Assembly: GCA_963760125.1 (NCBI GenBank)
Contig: CAVXBV010000008.1
Span: forward strand, 62,001-126,000
DNA: 64,000 nucleotides
From: RYN-111 sp963760125
GTDB taxonomy: Bacteria; Actinomycetota; Actinomycetes; Mycobacteriales; SCTD01
Direction of reading: 5' to 3'
Shown here: positions 8,621 to 16,998 of the stretch, piece after piece
Numbering within the stretch: the first letter of the stretch is position 1
Layout of the letters: every line of letters starts with the position of its first letter
The notes under the pieces: model-generated
The model's input: only the letters and a program-made list of their open reading frames with translations
Database searches by the model: none
Told to the model about the DNA's origin: nothing
Translations under genes and position numbers: made by a program

Positions 8621-9078
8621 GCAGTCCTCCTGGTGCGGGTCGTGGCGGCGGTGTGCAACCTGGTCACGAGCTCGGTGACAGCCTGCCCGATCGCGTCGGT
8701 GTGACGCTCGTCGAGGTCGCCCAGCGCGAACGCGAGGCGGTCGACGTGGTAGCGGTGAACGGTGGCCAGCGCAGCCCGTCCGGGCTTCGTGGTCTGGTAG
8801 TGCGACAGCCGGCCGTCGCTGGTCGAGGGGTGCCGCTCGACGTACCCGTCGGCCTCGAGCTGCTGCAGGACGCGGCTGGCCGTGGGCTGGCTGACATCGG
8901 CGCTCGCGGCCAGGTCGGTGGCGCTGATCCGCGGCGAGTCCTCGATGAGGCTGAGGAACCGCAGCCCGGTCTGGGTGATGGCCACGCCGGTCGCTCGGAC
9001 GGTGTCCGCGTGGACCCGAGCGGAGCCCGACAACCGGTAGAGGTCGTTCAGCGCCCGGGCGAGCTCGTCGAGATGCAT
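8617..9078 (-). CDS. MarR-family transcriptional regulator leading the ksh operon
   Basis: A 153-residue winged-helix protein. The DNA-recognition region reads ISATDLAASADVSQPTASRV and the wing contains DGRLSHYQTT. Start choice: ATG at 9078 is preceded, 8 nt away, by a GAGG Shine-Dalgarno sequence; the longer frame to 9102 would put an inverted repeat (9083-9100) inside the coding region. Its stop overlaps kshA as ATGA, so regulator and hydroxylase share a transcript. MarR proteins usually repress their own promoter and respond to small aromatic or lipophilic ligands; a steroid intermediate is a reasonable but unproven effector. Confidence 0.85.
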   Translation of the reverse strand: MHLDELARALNDLYRLSGSARVHADTVRATGVAITQTGLRFLSLIEDSPRISATDLAASADVSQPTASRVLQQLEADGYVERHPSTSDGRLSHYQTTKPGRAALATVHRYHVDRLAFALGDLDERHTDAIGQAVTELVTRLHTAATTRTRRTA

Positions 9079-9082
9079 GTGG

Positions 9083-9100
9083 GCATCCTCACATGGATGC
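9083..9100. promoter_or_regulatory. Inverted repeat, candidate operator for the MarR regulator
   Basis: GCATCC-TCACAT-GGATGC: perfect 6-bp arms around a 6-bp spacer, immediately upstream of the marR start at 9078 and containing its Shine-Dalgarno sequence. The size and position suit an autoregulatory MarR site that would also set kshA and kshB expression. Binding is inferred. Confidence 0.5.
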
Positions 9101-9109
9101 ATTCACTAC

Positions 9110-9121
9110 GCAACCAGTTGC
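9110..9121. promoter_or_regulatory. KstR-like palindrome in the kshA/SDR divergent promoter
   Basis: GCAAC-CA-GTTGC is a perfect palindrome that contains the KstR core AACnnGTT, but it lacks the outer T and A of TnnAACnnGTTnnA (6 of 8 fixed positions). It lies between the MarR repeat and the KstR2 box in the 85-bp gap between marR and the plus-strand operon. kshA belongs to the KstR regulon in M. tuberculosis, which makes a KstR site here plausible. Confidence 0.4.
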
Positions 9122-9138
9122 CGACGGGTGGCCAAGCG

Positions 9139-9152
9139 ACCAAGCGCTTGCT
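9139..9152. promoter_or_regulatory. KstR2 operator upstream of the SDR-fadE30-ipd operon
   Basis: ACCAAGCGCTTGCT matches the published KstR2 consensus AnCAAGnnCTTGnT at every fixed position. It ends 11 bp before the GTG start at 9164, so binding would block the promoter or transcript start of the C/D-ring operon. The same CAAGCGCTTG core recurs at 20286, 20940 and 32405. Confidence 0.85.
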
Positions 9153-9163
9153 AGGTTGCGAGC

Positions 9164-10033
9164 GTGAGCATCAGCGACGGACGGGTCGTCATCGTGACCG
9201 GCGCAGGTCAGGGGATCGGGCGCGCGCATGCGCTCGCGTTCGCTGCCGACGGCGCCCGAGTGGTGATCAACGACATGAGCGCAGCGGTCGACGACGTGGC
9301 CGCCGAGATCCGGGCCTCCGGCGGGGAGGTCCTGGTCAGCAAGGGCGACGTCTCCGACTGGGCGTACGGCGAGCAGCTGGTCCGCGAGACGGTCGCGGAG
9401 TTCGGCACGCTCGACGCGCTGGTGAACAACGCCGGCCTCGTGCGTGACCGGATGCTCACCACGATGAGCGAGGAGGAGTGGGACCTCGTCCTCAAGGTGG
9501 ACCTCAAGGGCCACTTCGTCCCGATGCGGCACGCGGCCGCGTACTGGCGCGAGCAGTCCAAGGCCGGCAACCCCGTGACGGCGCGGGTGGTCAACACCTC
9601 CTCCGGCGCCGGGCTGCTCGGCAGCGTCGGCCAGGGCAACTACGCCGCGGCCAAGGCCGGCGTCGTCGCGATGACCCAGGTCGCCGCCGTCGAGATGAGC
9701 CGCTTCGGCGTCAAGCTCAACGCCATCGCACCGGCGGCCCGGACCCCGATGACGGAGACGGTGTTCGCGCAGACGATGGCCAAGCCGGACACCGGCTTCG
9801 ACCCCATGGACCCGGCCAACGTCTCCCCCCTCGTCGTCTGGCTGGCCAGTGCCGAGTGCGAGGTGACCGGTCGCGTCTTCGAGGTCGAGGCGGGGATCCT
9901 CAGCGTCGCCGACGGGTGGCAGCACGGGCCGAAGGAAGACCGTGGCGACCGCTGGCCGGTCACCGAGATCGGTGCCGCCGTCGACCGCCTGCTCGCCCAG
10001 GCCCCTGCCCCCGCGCCCGTGTACGGCGCATGA
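9164..10033 (+). CDS. SDR-family (3-hydroxyacyl-CoA dehydrogenase-like) oxidoreductase, first gene of the HIP operon
   Basis: The 289-residue SDR has TGAGQGIG (12-19), NNAG in ALVNNAGL and the YAAAK active site in GQGNYAAAKAGVVAM. The long post-catalytic region and the NAIAPAARTPMT segment resemble the dehydrogenase domain of peroxisomal multifunctional enzyme type 2, which acts on 3-hydroxyacyl-CoA thioesters. It may correspond to mycobacterial Rv3548c, also in the KstR2 regulon, but I am unsure of one-to-one orthology. GTG start 11 bp after the KstR2 box. The stop overlaps fadE30 as ATGA. Confidence 0.82.
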   Translation: MSISDGRVVIVTGAGQGIGRAHALAFAADGARVVINDMSAAVDDVAAEIRASGGEVLVSKGDVSDWAYGEQLVRETVAEFGTLDALVNNAGLVRDRMLTTMSEEEWDLVLKVDLKGHFVPMRHAAAYWREQSKAGNPVTARVVNTSSGAGLLGSVGQGNYAAAKAGVVAMTQVAAVEMSRFGVKLNAIAPAARTPMTETVFAQTMAKPDTGFDPMDPANVSPLVVWLASAECEVTGRVFEVEAGILSVADGWQHGPKEDRGDRWPVTEIGAAVDRLLAQAPAPAPVYGA

Positions 10034-11220
10034 CCTCGTCCCCTTCCCCGGTCCCCCAGCCCACTGCGGAGGCGGGAAGCTTCCGGGAGGAGGTCCGGAC
10101 CTGGCTCGCGCAGCACCTGGTCGGGGACTTCGCCCCGCTGGTCGGCAGCGGGGGGCCCGGCCGCGAGCACGAGCAGGTCGAGCTGCGCACGGGCTGGGAG
10201 CGCGAGCTCGCGGCCGGCGGGTGGATCGGCCTGGGCTGGCCCACGGAGGTCGGTGGCCGCGGCGCGAGCATCGCCGACCAGGTGGTGTTCCACGAGGAGT
10301 ACGCCCGAGCCGGTGGTCCCGCCCGGGTCAATCACATGGGCGAGCAGCTCGCCGGACCGACGATCATCGCCTACGGCACGCAGGAGCAGAAGGACCGCTT
10401 CCTGCCCGGGATCCTGTCCGGGACCGAGCTGTGGTGTCAGGGCTACTCCGAGCCGAACGCCGGCTCCGACCTGGCCGGCGTCCGCACCAAGGCGACGCTC
10501 GAGGCCGACGGTTGGCACGTCACCGGGCAGAAGGTCTGGACGTCCCTCGCGCACCTCGCGAACTGGTGCTTCGTCATCGCCCGCACCGACCCGGAGTCCT
10601 CGCGGCACAAGGGCCTGAGCTTCCTGCTGGTGCCGATGGACCAGCCCGGCATCGACGTCCGTCCGATCGTGCAGCTCACCGGGACGAGCGAGTTCAACGA
10701 GGTGTTCTTCGACGACGCGGTCACTGCCGCCGACAACGTCGTCGGCCCCCCGGGCGAGGGCTGGCGGGTGGCCATGGGCCTGCTGGCCTTCGAACGCGGC
10801 GTCTCCACCCTGGGACAGCAGGTCGGCTTCGCCCAGGAGTACGACCAGGTGCTGGCCCTGGCACACGCGAACGGCGTGTTCGACGAGCACGCCGAAGAGC
10901 TCGTTGCTGCGTGGGCCGACCTTCAGGTCCTCAAGCACCAGGCCCTGCGCACCCTGTCCTCCGACGCCTCCGCCAGCACCGGCGTCGAGGCGAGCGTCAA
11001 CAAGCTGCTCTGGGCGCCGTGGCACAAGCACCTCGGCGAGCTCGCCATGAAGGTCGCCGGCCCTGCCGCCCTGCTCGTCGACGCTGAGCTCTCGCCCCTG
11101 CAGAACCTCTTCCTGTTCACCCGCTCGGACACGATCTACGGCGGCAGCAGCGAGGTGCAGCGCAACGTCATCGCGGAGCGGCTGTGGAAGCTCCCGCGCG
11201 ACACCTGGACACCGGCATGA
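10030..11220 (+). CDS. fadE30: Acyl-CoA dehydrogenase for HIP-CoA (FadE30)
   Basis: The 396-residue protein is a full-length acyl-CoA dehydrogenase closely resembling mycobacterial FadE30 throughout. Shared stretches include GGPGREHE near residue 45, LGWPTEVGGRG, ELWCQGYSEPNAGSDLA for flavin/substrate contact, and the C-terminal DTIYGGSSEVQRNVIAERL. FadE30 introduces the first double bond into the propionyl-CoA side chain of HIP-CoA, the C/D-ring remnant of steroids. The ATG start overlaps the previous stop (ATGA) and the N-terminal 17 residues are a little longer than in the mycobacterial protein. It is followed by a second, shorter FadE gene that may be its partner. Confidence 0.92.
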   Translation: MTSSPSPVPQPTAEAGSFREEVRTWLAQHLVGDFAPLVGSGGPGREHEQVELRTGWERELAAGGWIGLGWPTEVGGRGASIADQVVFHEEYARAGGPARVNHMGEQLAGPTIIAYGTQEQKDRFLPGILSGTELWCQGYSEPNAGSDLAGVRTKATLEADGWHVTGQKVWTSLAHLANWCFVIARTDPESSRHKGLSFLLVPMDQPGIDVRPIVQLTGTSEFNEVFFDDAVTAADNVVGPPGEGWRVAMGLLAFERGVSTLGQQVGFAQEYDQVLALAHANGVFDEHAEELVAAWADLQVLKHQALRTLSSDASASTGVEASVNKLLWAPWHKHLGELAMKVAGPAALLVDAELSPLQNLFLFTRSDTIYGGSSEVQRNVIAERLWKLPRDTWTPA

Positions 11221-12119
11221 CCGAGCTCGACGACCTGCGCGCCGCCGTCCGGCACGTCCTCACCGACAAGGCACCGGTCCGCTCCAACCTCACCGACGAC
11301 CCGTCGGTCTGGACGCGCCTGACGGCAGACATGGGCCTGACCAGCTTGGCCACCGAGGCGCCGCTGGCCTGGACCGCTGCGGTCCTGGAGGAGACCGGGC
11401 GCGTCCTGCTGCGCGCCCCGCTCCTCAGCACCCTGGTGGCTGCCGCCGCGCTGTCGGCCGCCGGTGACGAGCAGCACCTCAGCGGCCTCGCCGACGGTTC
11501 CCTCACCGCTGCCCTCGCCCTCGACGGCCGACTCGGCCAGGTCCCCCACGCGGAGGGCGCCGACCTGCTCTTGGTCGCCCGGGACGGGGAGCTGCAGGTC
11601 GTCACCGACTTCACCGCCATCCCCCTCGAGCAGCTCGACCCCACCCGGCCGACGGCGTCGGTCATGGCCGGTGCCGGCCGCACGATCGGGGACGCAGCGC
11701 ACGCCCACGACCTGCAGAGCGTGGCCCTTGCCGCCGAGTCGGTCGGTGCGATGCAGCGCCTGCTCGAGACCGTGGTCGAGCACCTGCTCGTGCGCACGCA
11801 GTTCGGCCGGCCCCTGGGGTCGTTCCAGGCGCTGCGGCACCGCGTCGCCGACCTCACCGTTGCCACGGAGGCCGCGACCTCCAGCACCTGGTACGCCGCG
11901 GGCGAGCCCGATGACCTCTCCGTCGCCGCGCCCCTGGCCCTGGCCGGCGCCGCGGACGCGTTCGTGCACGTGGCCGGCGAGGCCATCCAGCTGTTCGGCG
12001 GGATCGGCTTCACCTGGGAGCACGACGCCCACCTCTACTTCAAGCGGGCCTGGACCACAGCCCTGCTCCACGACCCACGAGCCCTGCGCCGACTGGCGTT
12101 CGACAGGAGCCACGCATGA
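11217..12119 (+). CDS. Acyl-CoA dehydrogenase-like subunit (FadE32/FadE33 type)
   Basis: A 300-residue, short acyl-CoA dehydrogenase homologue. The N-terminal domain is degenerate, whereas the C-terminal part keeps RTQFGRPLGSFQALRHRVADL and the hallmark QLFGGIGFTWEHDAHLYFKR. Steroid catabolism uses alpha2beta2 FadE heterotetramers in which one chain is short and lacks the catalytic base, and this looks like such a partner chain (FadE33-like). ATGA overlaps join it to fadE30 upstream and ipdA downstream. Exact FadE number is uncertain. Confidence 0.8.
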   Translation: MTELDDLRAAVRHVLTDKAPVRSNLTDDPSVWTRLTADMGLTSLATEAPLAWTAAVLEETGRVLLRAPLLSTLVAAAALSAAGDEQHLSGLADGSLTAALALDGRLGQVPHAEGADLLLVARDGELQVVTDFTAIPLEQLDPTRPTASVMAGAGRTIGDAAHAHDLQSVALAAESVGAMQRLLETVVEHLLVRTQFGRPLGSFQALRHRVADLTVATEAATSSTWYAAGEPDDLSVAAPLALAGAADAFVHVAGEAIQLFGGIGFTWEHDAHLYFKRAWTTALLHDPRALRRLAFDRSHA

Positions 12120-12973
12120 GCGACAAGCGGATGACCGAGGACCAGGTGGTCGGCGAGCTGCGCTCGGGCATGACCATCGGGATCGGCGGGTGGGGCTCCC
12201 GGCGCAAGCCGATGAGCCTGGTCCGCGCGATCCTGCGCTCCGACCTGACGGACCTGACGATCGTGTCGTACGGCGGTCCCGACGTCGGGCTGCTCTGCGC
12301 CGCCGGCAAGGTGAAGGAGTTGGTCTACGGCTTCGTCTCCCTCGACTCGATCCCGCTCGAGCCGAACTTCCAGGCCGCCCGCAAGGCCGGCGGCCTGTTG
12401 GTCCGCGAGTGGGACGAGGGCATGGTGCAGTGGGGCCTCTACGCCGCCTCGGTGAACCTGCCGTTCCTGCCCACCAAGGCAGGGCTGGGGTCTGACGTCC
12501 TCACCTACGACCCGAGCCTGAAGACCGTCACCGACCCGTACGGCGGTCCCGACCTGCTCGCCGTCCCCGCGCTGCACCTCGACGCGGCCCTGGTGCACCT
12601 CAACGTCGCCGACGCGCGCGGCAACGCCGCCTTCCACGGCCCGGACCTCTACTTCGACGACCTGTTCTGCCAGGCGGCCACCAAGGCCTACCTGTCATGC
12701 GAGCGGGTCACCGAGGACCTGGGCGAGCTCACCCGGCGCCGCATCGCCCGGTGGATGGTGGCCGGTGTCGTCGAGGCGCCGGGCGGCGCGCACTTCACCT
12801 CCTGCAGCCCGGACTACGAGCGCGACGAGCCCTTCCAGAAGGAGTACGTCACGGCCGCCAAGGACCCCGCGCTGTGGCAGGCCTTCCAGGAACGGTTCCT
12901 GGCCGGCGACGAGGCGGCCTACCAGCAGGCCGTGCAGGACTTCCACACCGAGCGCAAGGCGGCCACGGCATGA
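12116..12973 (+). CDS. ipdA: COCHEA-CoA hydrolase alpha subunit (IpdA)
   Basis: The 285-residue protein has the class I CoA-transferase alpha fold, with the GIGGWGSRRKPMSLVRAI opening and the conserved YGGPD and PNFQAARKAG segments of IpdA (Rv3551). IpdAB is not a CoA transferase: it hydrolytically opens the last steroid ring (ring C) of COCHEA-CoA. ATG start is embedded in the preceding stop; ipdB follows with another ATGA overlap, consistent with stoichiometric subunit synthesis. Confidence 0.92.
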   Translation: MSDKRMTEDQVVGELRSGMTIGIGGWGSRRKPMSLVRAILRSDLTDLTIVSYGGPDVGLLCAAGKVKELVYGFVSLDSIPLEPNFQAARKAGGLLVREWDEGMVQWGLYAASVNLPFLPTKAGLGSDVLTYDPSLKTVTDPYGGPDLLAVPALHLDAALVHLNVADARGNAAFHGPDLYFDDLFCQAATKAYLSCERVTEDLGELTRRRIARWMVAGVVEAPGGAHFTSCSPDYERDEPFQKEYVTAAKDPALWQAFQERFLAGDEAAYQQAVQDFHTERKAATA

Positions 12974-13707
12974 GCTCCGACATCACGCGCGCCGAGGTGT
13001 GCGCGATCGCGTGCGCCGAGGCCTTCCGAGGTGACGGCGAGATCCTCGCCTCCCCCATGGCGCTCGTCCCGTCGCTCGGGGCCCGACTGGCCCGGGAGAC
13101 CTTCGAGCCCGACCTGCTGCTGTCCGACGGGGAGGCCACCTTCGTCGCCGGGCCGTGGGCGCTCGGGGCCCGCCCGCCGGCCACGACCGAGGCCTGGATC
13201 CCGTACCGCTCGATCTTCGACCTCGTCTGGAACGGCCGCCGGCACGTCATGATGGGCGCGTCGCAGATCGACCGGTTCGGCAACCAGAACATCAGCTGCA
13301 TCGGGCCGCACGACCGCCCCACCAACCAGCTGCTGGGCGTCCGTGGCGCCCCCGGAAACACCGTCTGCCACACGACGTCGTACTGGGTGCCCAAGCACTC
13401 CCCGCGCGTCTTCGTCGAGAAGGTGGATGTGGTCTGCGGCGTCGGCACCGACCGCGGGGTCCCCGTCGACCTGCGGGTCGTCGTCACCGACCTCGCCGTG
13501 CTCGACCTCCTGGGTCCCGACGGCAGCTTGCGCCTGGTGTCGGTCCACCCCGGCGTCACCGTCGAGCAGGTCCAGGAGGCGACCGGCTTCGCGTTGCACG
13601 TCGGCGACGTGGTGGAGTCACGCCTGCCGACGGAGGAGGAGCTGCGACTCATGCGCGACGTCCTCGACCCGAAGTCGCTGCGCGACAAGGAGGTGGCACC
13701 CGCGTGA
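12970..13707 (+). CDS. ipdB: COCHEA-CoA hydrolase beta subunit (IpdB)
   Basis: A 245-residue CoA-transferase beta-like protein with SPMALVPSLGARLAR near the start and the RHVMMGASQIDRFGNQN motif typical of IpdB (Rv3552). It pairs with IpdA encoded immediately upstream to open ring C. The ATG at 12970 sits in the ipdA stop; the gene ends in a GTGA overlap with ipdC. Confidence 0.92.
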   Translation: MSSDITRAEVCAIACAEAFRGDGEILASPMALVPSLGARLARETFEPDLLLSDGEATFVAGPWALGARPPATTEAWIPYRSIFDLVWNGRRHVMMGASQIDRFGNQNISCIGPHDRPTNQLLGVRGAPGNTVCHTTSYWVPKHSPRVFVEKVDVVCGVGTDRGVPVDLRVVVTDLAVLDLLGPDGSLRLVSVHPGVTVEQVQEATGFALHVGDVVESRLPTEEELRLMRDVLDPKSLRDKEVAPA

Positions 13708-14744
13708 AGACCCGCGCCACCGAGCTGTTCGGCGTCGAGCACCCCATCGTCCAGACCGGCATGGGCTGGGTCAGCGGTCCGCAGCTCACCGCCGCCACGG
13801 CCAACGCCGGCGGGCTCGGCATCCTCGCCGCGGCAGTGATGTCCTACGAGGAGCTCGCACGGGCCATCAGCGACACGAAGTCCCGCACCACGAACAACTT
13901 CGGGGTCAACCTGCGCGCCGACTCCCCCGAGGTCGTGCAGTGCATCGAGCTGATGGCGCGCGAGGGCGTGAAGGTCGCGAGCTTCGCCCTCGCACCGAAG
14001 CAGGACCTCATCAAGCGCTGCAAGGACCACGGCATGGTCGTCATGCCGTCGATCGGCGCGAAGCGGCACGCCGAGAAGGTCGCTGCCTGGGGTGTGGACG
14101 CGGTGATCGTCCAGGGGGGCGAGGGCGGCGGCCACACGGGACAGGTGCCGACCACGGTCCTGCTCCCCCAGGTCGTCGACGCCGTGGACATCCCCGTCAT
14201 CGCCGCCGGTGGCTTCTTCGACGGCCGTGGGCTGGTCGCCGCCCTGGCTTATGGCGCCGAGGGCATCGCCATGGGAACCCGCTTCCTGCTCACCAGTGAC
14301 AGCGCGGTCGGCCAGCAGGTGAAGGACGTCTACCTCGGCAAGGGGGTCGCCGACACGGTCGTCACCACCGAGGTCGACGGGGTGCCACACCGGGTGCTGC
14401 GCACCGAGTTCGTCGAGGAGCTGCTCACGAGCCGGACCCTGGGCCGGCTGGCCCGCGCCGGCAAGAACGCGATCGCCTTCCAGAAGCTCTCGGGCACCCC
14501 CTGGAAGGCCGTCGTGACCGAGGGCCTGGCCATGCGCAAGAGCGCCGAGCTCTCGCTGTCTCAGCTCGTCATGGCTGCCAACACCCCGATGCTGCTGAAG
14601 GCCGCGATGGTCGACGGCCGACCCGACCTCGGGGTCATGGCCAGCGGTCAGGTCGTCGGAGTGATCGATGACCTCCCGTCGTGCCAGGAGCTGATCGACC
14701 GCATCATCACCGAGGCCGAGGCGACCTTGAAGAGGCTCACATGA
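13704..14744 (+). CDS. ipdC: FMN-dependent HIP-pathway dehydrogenase/reductase (IpdC, nitronate monooxygenase fold)
   Basis: The 346-residue TIM-barrel flavoprotein belongs to the 2-nitropropane dioxygenase-like family. Visible motifs are IVQTGMGWVSGPQL at the start, VQGGEGGGHTGQVPT for phosphate/FMN contact, and IAAGGFFDGRGLVAAL with AYGAEGIAMGTRFL. Position after ipdAB and overall similarity fit IpdC (Rv3553), needed for breaking down the C/D-ring CoA thioesters, rather than a true nitronate monooxygenase. GTG start overlaps the ipdB stop (GTGA). Confidence 0.9.
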   Translation: MKTRATELFGVEHPIVQTGMGWVSGPQLTAATANAGGLGILAAAVMSYEELARAISDTKSRTTNNFGVNLRADSPEVVQCIELMAREGVKVASFALAPKQDLIKRCKDHGMVVMPSIGAKRHAEKVAAWGVDAVIVQGGEGGGHTGQVPTTVLLPQVVDAVDIPVIAAGGFFDGRGLVAALAYGAEGIAMGTRFLLTSDSAVGQQVKDVYLGKGVADTVVTTEVDGVPHRVLRTEFVEELLTSRTLGRLARAGKNAIAFQKLSGTPWKAVVTEGLAMRKSAELSLSQLVMAANTPMLLKAAMVDGRPDLGVMASGQVVGVIDDLPSCQELIDRIITEAEATLKRLT

Positions 14745-15499
14745 CCGTCCCGCCGTACGTCCCCGGACACGGGCTGCTCGCGGACAAGGTCGTCGTCGTC
14801 ACGGCCGCGGCCGGTACCGGCATCGGCTTCTCGACCGCGAAGCGCGCGATCGAGGAGGGCGCGACCGTCATCGTGTCCGACTGGCACGAGCGCCGGCTCG
14901 GCGAGACCGCCGAGCAGCTCGGGGTGCAGGGCATCGTCTGCGACGTGACGGTCCAGGAGCAGGTGGATGCGCTCATCGCCCAGACGGTCGCCGCTCATGG
15001 CCGTGTCGACGTCATGGTCAACAACGCCGGCCTCGGCGGCACCGCCGAGCTGGTCGACATGACCGACGAGCAGTGGCTGCGGGTCCTCGACGTGACCCTC
15101 AACGGCACCTTCCGCTGCACCCGCGCGGCGATGCAGCAGATGAAGGCGCAAGGTCACGGCGTGATCGTCAACAACTCGAGCGTGATCGCCTGGCGCGCCC
15201 AGGACGGGCAGGCGCACTACGCCGCGGCCAAGGCGGGCGTGAACGCGCTGACCCGTACCGCCGGCGTCGAGGCCGCGAAGTTCGGCGTCCGCGTGAACGC
15301 CGTGTCGCCCTCCATCGCCATGCACCCGTTCCTCGCGAAGGTCACCACCGACGAGCTGCTCGCGGAGCTCTCGGCCAAGGAGGCCTTCGGGCGCCCCGCC
15401 GAGCCGTGGGAGATCGCCAACGTCATCGTCTTCCTCGCCAGCGACTACTCGTCGTACATGACCGGCGAGATCGTGTCCGTCTCCAGCCAGCACCCCTAG
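14741..15499 (+). CDS. ipdF: IpdF, SDR acting on 5-hydroxy-HIP-CoA
   Basis: A 252-residue SDR with an unusual cofactor loop TAAAGTGIG (TAAAGTGIGFSTAKRA) instead of TGxxxGxG, the NNAG motif, and YAAAK in AHYAAAKAGVNALTR. The odd loop, HERRLGETAEQL, and the C-terminal ending DYSSYMTGEIVSVSSQHP closely match mycobacterial IpdF (Rv3559c), which oxidises 5-hydroxy-HIC-CoA intermediates during HIP degradation. ATG start in the ipdC stop; 9 bp before echA20. Confidence 0.92.
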   Translation: MTVPPYVPGHGLLADKVVVVTAAAGTGIGFSTAKRAIEEGATVIVSDWHERRLGETAEQLGVQGIVCDVTVQEQVDALIAQTVAAHGRVDVMVNNAGLGGTAELVDMTDEQWLRVLDVTLNGTFRCTRAAMQQMKAQGHGVIVNNSSVIAWRAQDGQAHYAAAKAGVNALTRTAGVEAAKFGVRVNAVSPSIAMHPFLAKVTTDELLAELSAKEAFGRPAEPWEIANVIVFLASDYSSYMTGEIVSVSSQHP

Positions 15500-15508
15500 G
15501 AGCCTTCT

Positions 15509-16243
15509 GTGATCCGCACCGAGCGCCACGACAACGGGGTCGTGGAGGTCGTCGTCGACTACCCGCCTGTCAACGCCCTGCCGGTCCAAGGCTGGTTCGA
15601 CCTCGCCGAGGCGATCCTCACGGCCGGCAAGGACCTCAGCACCCGCGCCGTGGTCCTGCGTGCCGAGGGCCGCGGCTTCAACGCCGGCGCGGACATCAAG
15701 GAGTTCCAGAAGGACGACACCTTCAACGCGCTCGTCGGGGCGAACCGCGGCTGCCACGCGGCCTTCGGTGCCTGCTACGAGTGCCCGGTCCCGGTCATCG
15801 TCGCGGTGCAAGGCTTCTGCCTCGGCGGCGGCATCGGGCTCGCCGGCAACAGCGACATCGTCATCGCCTCCGACGACGCGACCTTCGGGCTCCCGGAGGT
15901 GGACCGCGGGGCGCTCGGTGCGGCGACGCACCTGTCCCGCCTGGTCCCGCTCCACAAGGCCCGCGCCATGGTCTACACCTCCGCCACCGCGACGGCCCAG
16001 GAGCTGCACGCGTTCGGCTCGGTCCTGCACGTCGTGCCCAAGGACCAGCTGCGTGACAAGGCCCTCGACGTCGCCGGGTCCATCGCTGAGAAGGACCCGC
16101 AGGTGATCCGGATGGCCAAGGAGTCGCTGGCCGCCATCGACCTCTGGGACGTCCACAAGAGCTACCGCATCGAGCAGAGCTACACCTACGAGCTCAACCT
16201 GCTGGGCGTGGCCGACAAGGTACGAGAGGACTTCGGCAGATGA
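15509..16243 (+). CDS. echA20: EchA20, crotonase-fold hydrolase opening ring D
   Basis: The 244-residue crotonase-fold protein has oxyanion-hole segments FNAGADIKEF (near residue 58) and GFCLGGGIGLAGNSDIV (near residue 105). It matches EchA20 (Rv3550) in length and in the conserved WDVHKSYRIEQSYTYELN stretch near the C-terminus. EchA20 hydrolyses HIEC-CoA, opening the last five-membered ring. GTG start at 15509 follows AGGAG-like bases (AGGAGCC). Ends in an ATGA overlap with the next SDR. Confidence 0.9.
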   Translation: MIRTERHDNGVVEVVVDYPPVNALPVQGWFDLAEAILTAGKDLSTRAVVLRAEGRGFNAGADIKEFQKDDTFNALVGANRGCHAAFGACYECPVPVIVAVQGFCLGGGIGLAGNSDIVIASDDATFGLPEVDRGALGAATHLSRLVPLHKARAMVYTSATATAQELHAFGSVLHVVPKDQLRDKALDVAGSIAEKDPQVIRMAKESLAAIDLWDVHKSYRIEQSYTYELNLLGVADKVREDFGR

Positions 16244-16944
16244 GCCGCTTCGAGGGCAAGCGCGTCTTCCTGACCGGGGCGGCCTCTGGCGTCGGTGCAG
16301 CCACCCACGCGCTGTTCCGGGGAGAGGGCGCAGAGGTCGTGGCGGTGGACATCACCGAGGCCCCGGGCGTCGTGCGCTGCGACATCACCGACACCGCAGC
16401 CGTCGTCGACCTCGTGACCTCCGGGGGACCCTTCGACGTGGTGCTCAACGTCGCGGGGGTCGTGCGCGTCGAGCACACGCTGGACGTCACCATGCAGGCC
16501 TGGGACCGCCAGATCGCCGTCAACCTCACGGCGCCGTTCGCCATCATGCAGGCTGCGCTGCCGGGGCTGATCGAGCGCAAGGGCAACATCGTCAACGTCG
16601 GCAGCATCGCCGGCGTGCGTGGGCAGGCCTACTCCGCGGCGTACTGCGCCTCCAAAGGCGGCGTCGTGATGATGACCAAGGGCCTGGCGCTGGAGTACGC
16701 CCGCAAGGGGGTGCGCGTGAACGCAGTCTGCCCCGGGGGCATCAACACCCCCCTGGTCACCGGCGTGGCCAAGACCATGCCGACCGACCTGAACGAGCGC
16801 CTGCTGCAGCGGACCTTCAACGTCCTCCCGCCCGGGTTCTCCGATCCCTCGGAGATTGCCGAGGCGATCGCCTACCTCGCCTCCGACGCGGCGCGGTCGG
16901 TCACCGGTGCTGCCTTCATGATCGACGGTGGCGTCGACTCCTGA
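16240..16944 (+). CDS. SDR-family oxidoreductase, last gene of the HIP operon
   Basis: A short 234-residue SDR with TGAASGVG (11-18), a NVAG motif in LNVAGVV instead of NNAG, and the YCASK active site in SAAYCASKGGVVMM. The C-terminal MIDGGVDS is the usual SDR end. It may correspond to Rv3549c, which neighbours echA20 in mycobacteria, but that is from context. Coupled by ATGA to echA20; likely acts on a hydroxy or keto CoA intermediate. Confidence 0.8.
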   Translation: MSRFEGKRVFLTGAASGVGAATHALFRGEGAEVVAVDITEAPGVVRCDITDTAAVVDLVTSGGPFDVVLNVAGVVRVEHTLDVTMQAWDRQIAVNLTAPFAIMQAALPGLIERKGNIVNVGSIAGVRGQAYSAAYCASKGGVVMMTKGLALEYARKGVRVNAVCPGGINTPLVTGVAKTMPTDLNERLLQRTFNVLPPGFSDPSEIAEAIAYLASDAARSVTGAAFMIDGGVDS

Positions 16945-16998
16945 ACCAGCGCTGCCTGCGGCGTTGACCGCGACCGCACCGAGGCAGACCCTGGCTCC

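Noticed and set aside
5612..8704. Very long plus-strand open frame (1030 codons) across the kshB-kshA region
   Set aside because: It is the antisense shadow of kshA and kshB; its translation is Arg/Gly/Val-rich without domains, whereas the minus frames hold clear Rieske and reductase motifs.
9079..9102. Longer MarR start at 9102
   Set aside because: It would place a perfect inverted repeat in coding sequence, and the GAGG sequence correctly serves the ATG at 9078.
13704..14744. Genuine nitronate monooxygenase
   Set aside because: Fold fits, but gene order with ipdAB and ipdF identifies it as IpdC.
14741..15499. Broken SDR because the cofactor loop reads TAAAGTGIG
   Set aside because: The same odd loop is found in mycobacterial IpdF; the frame is intact and the YAAAK site is present.
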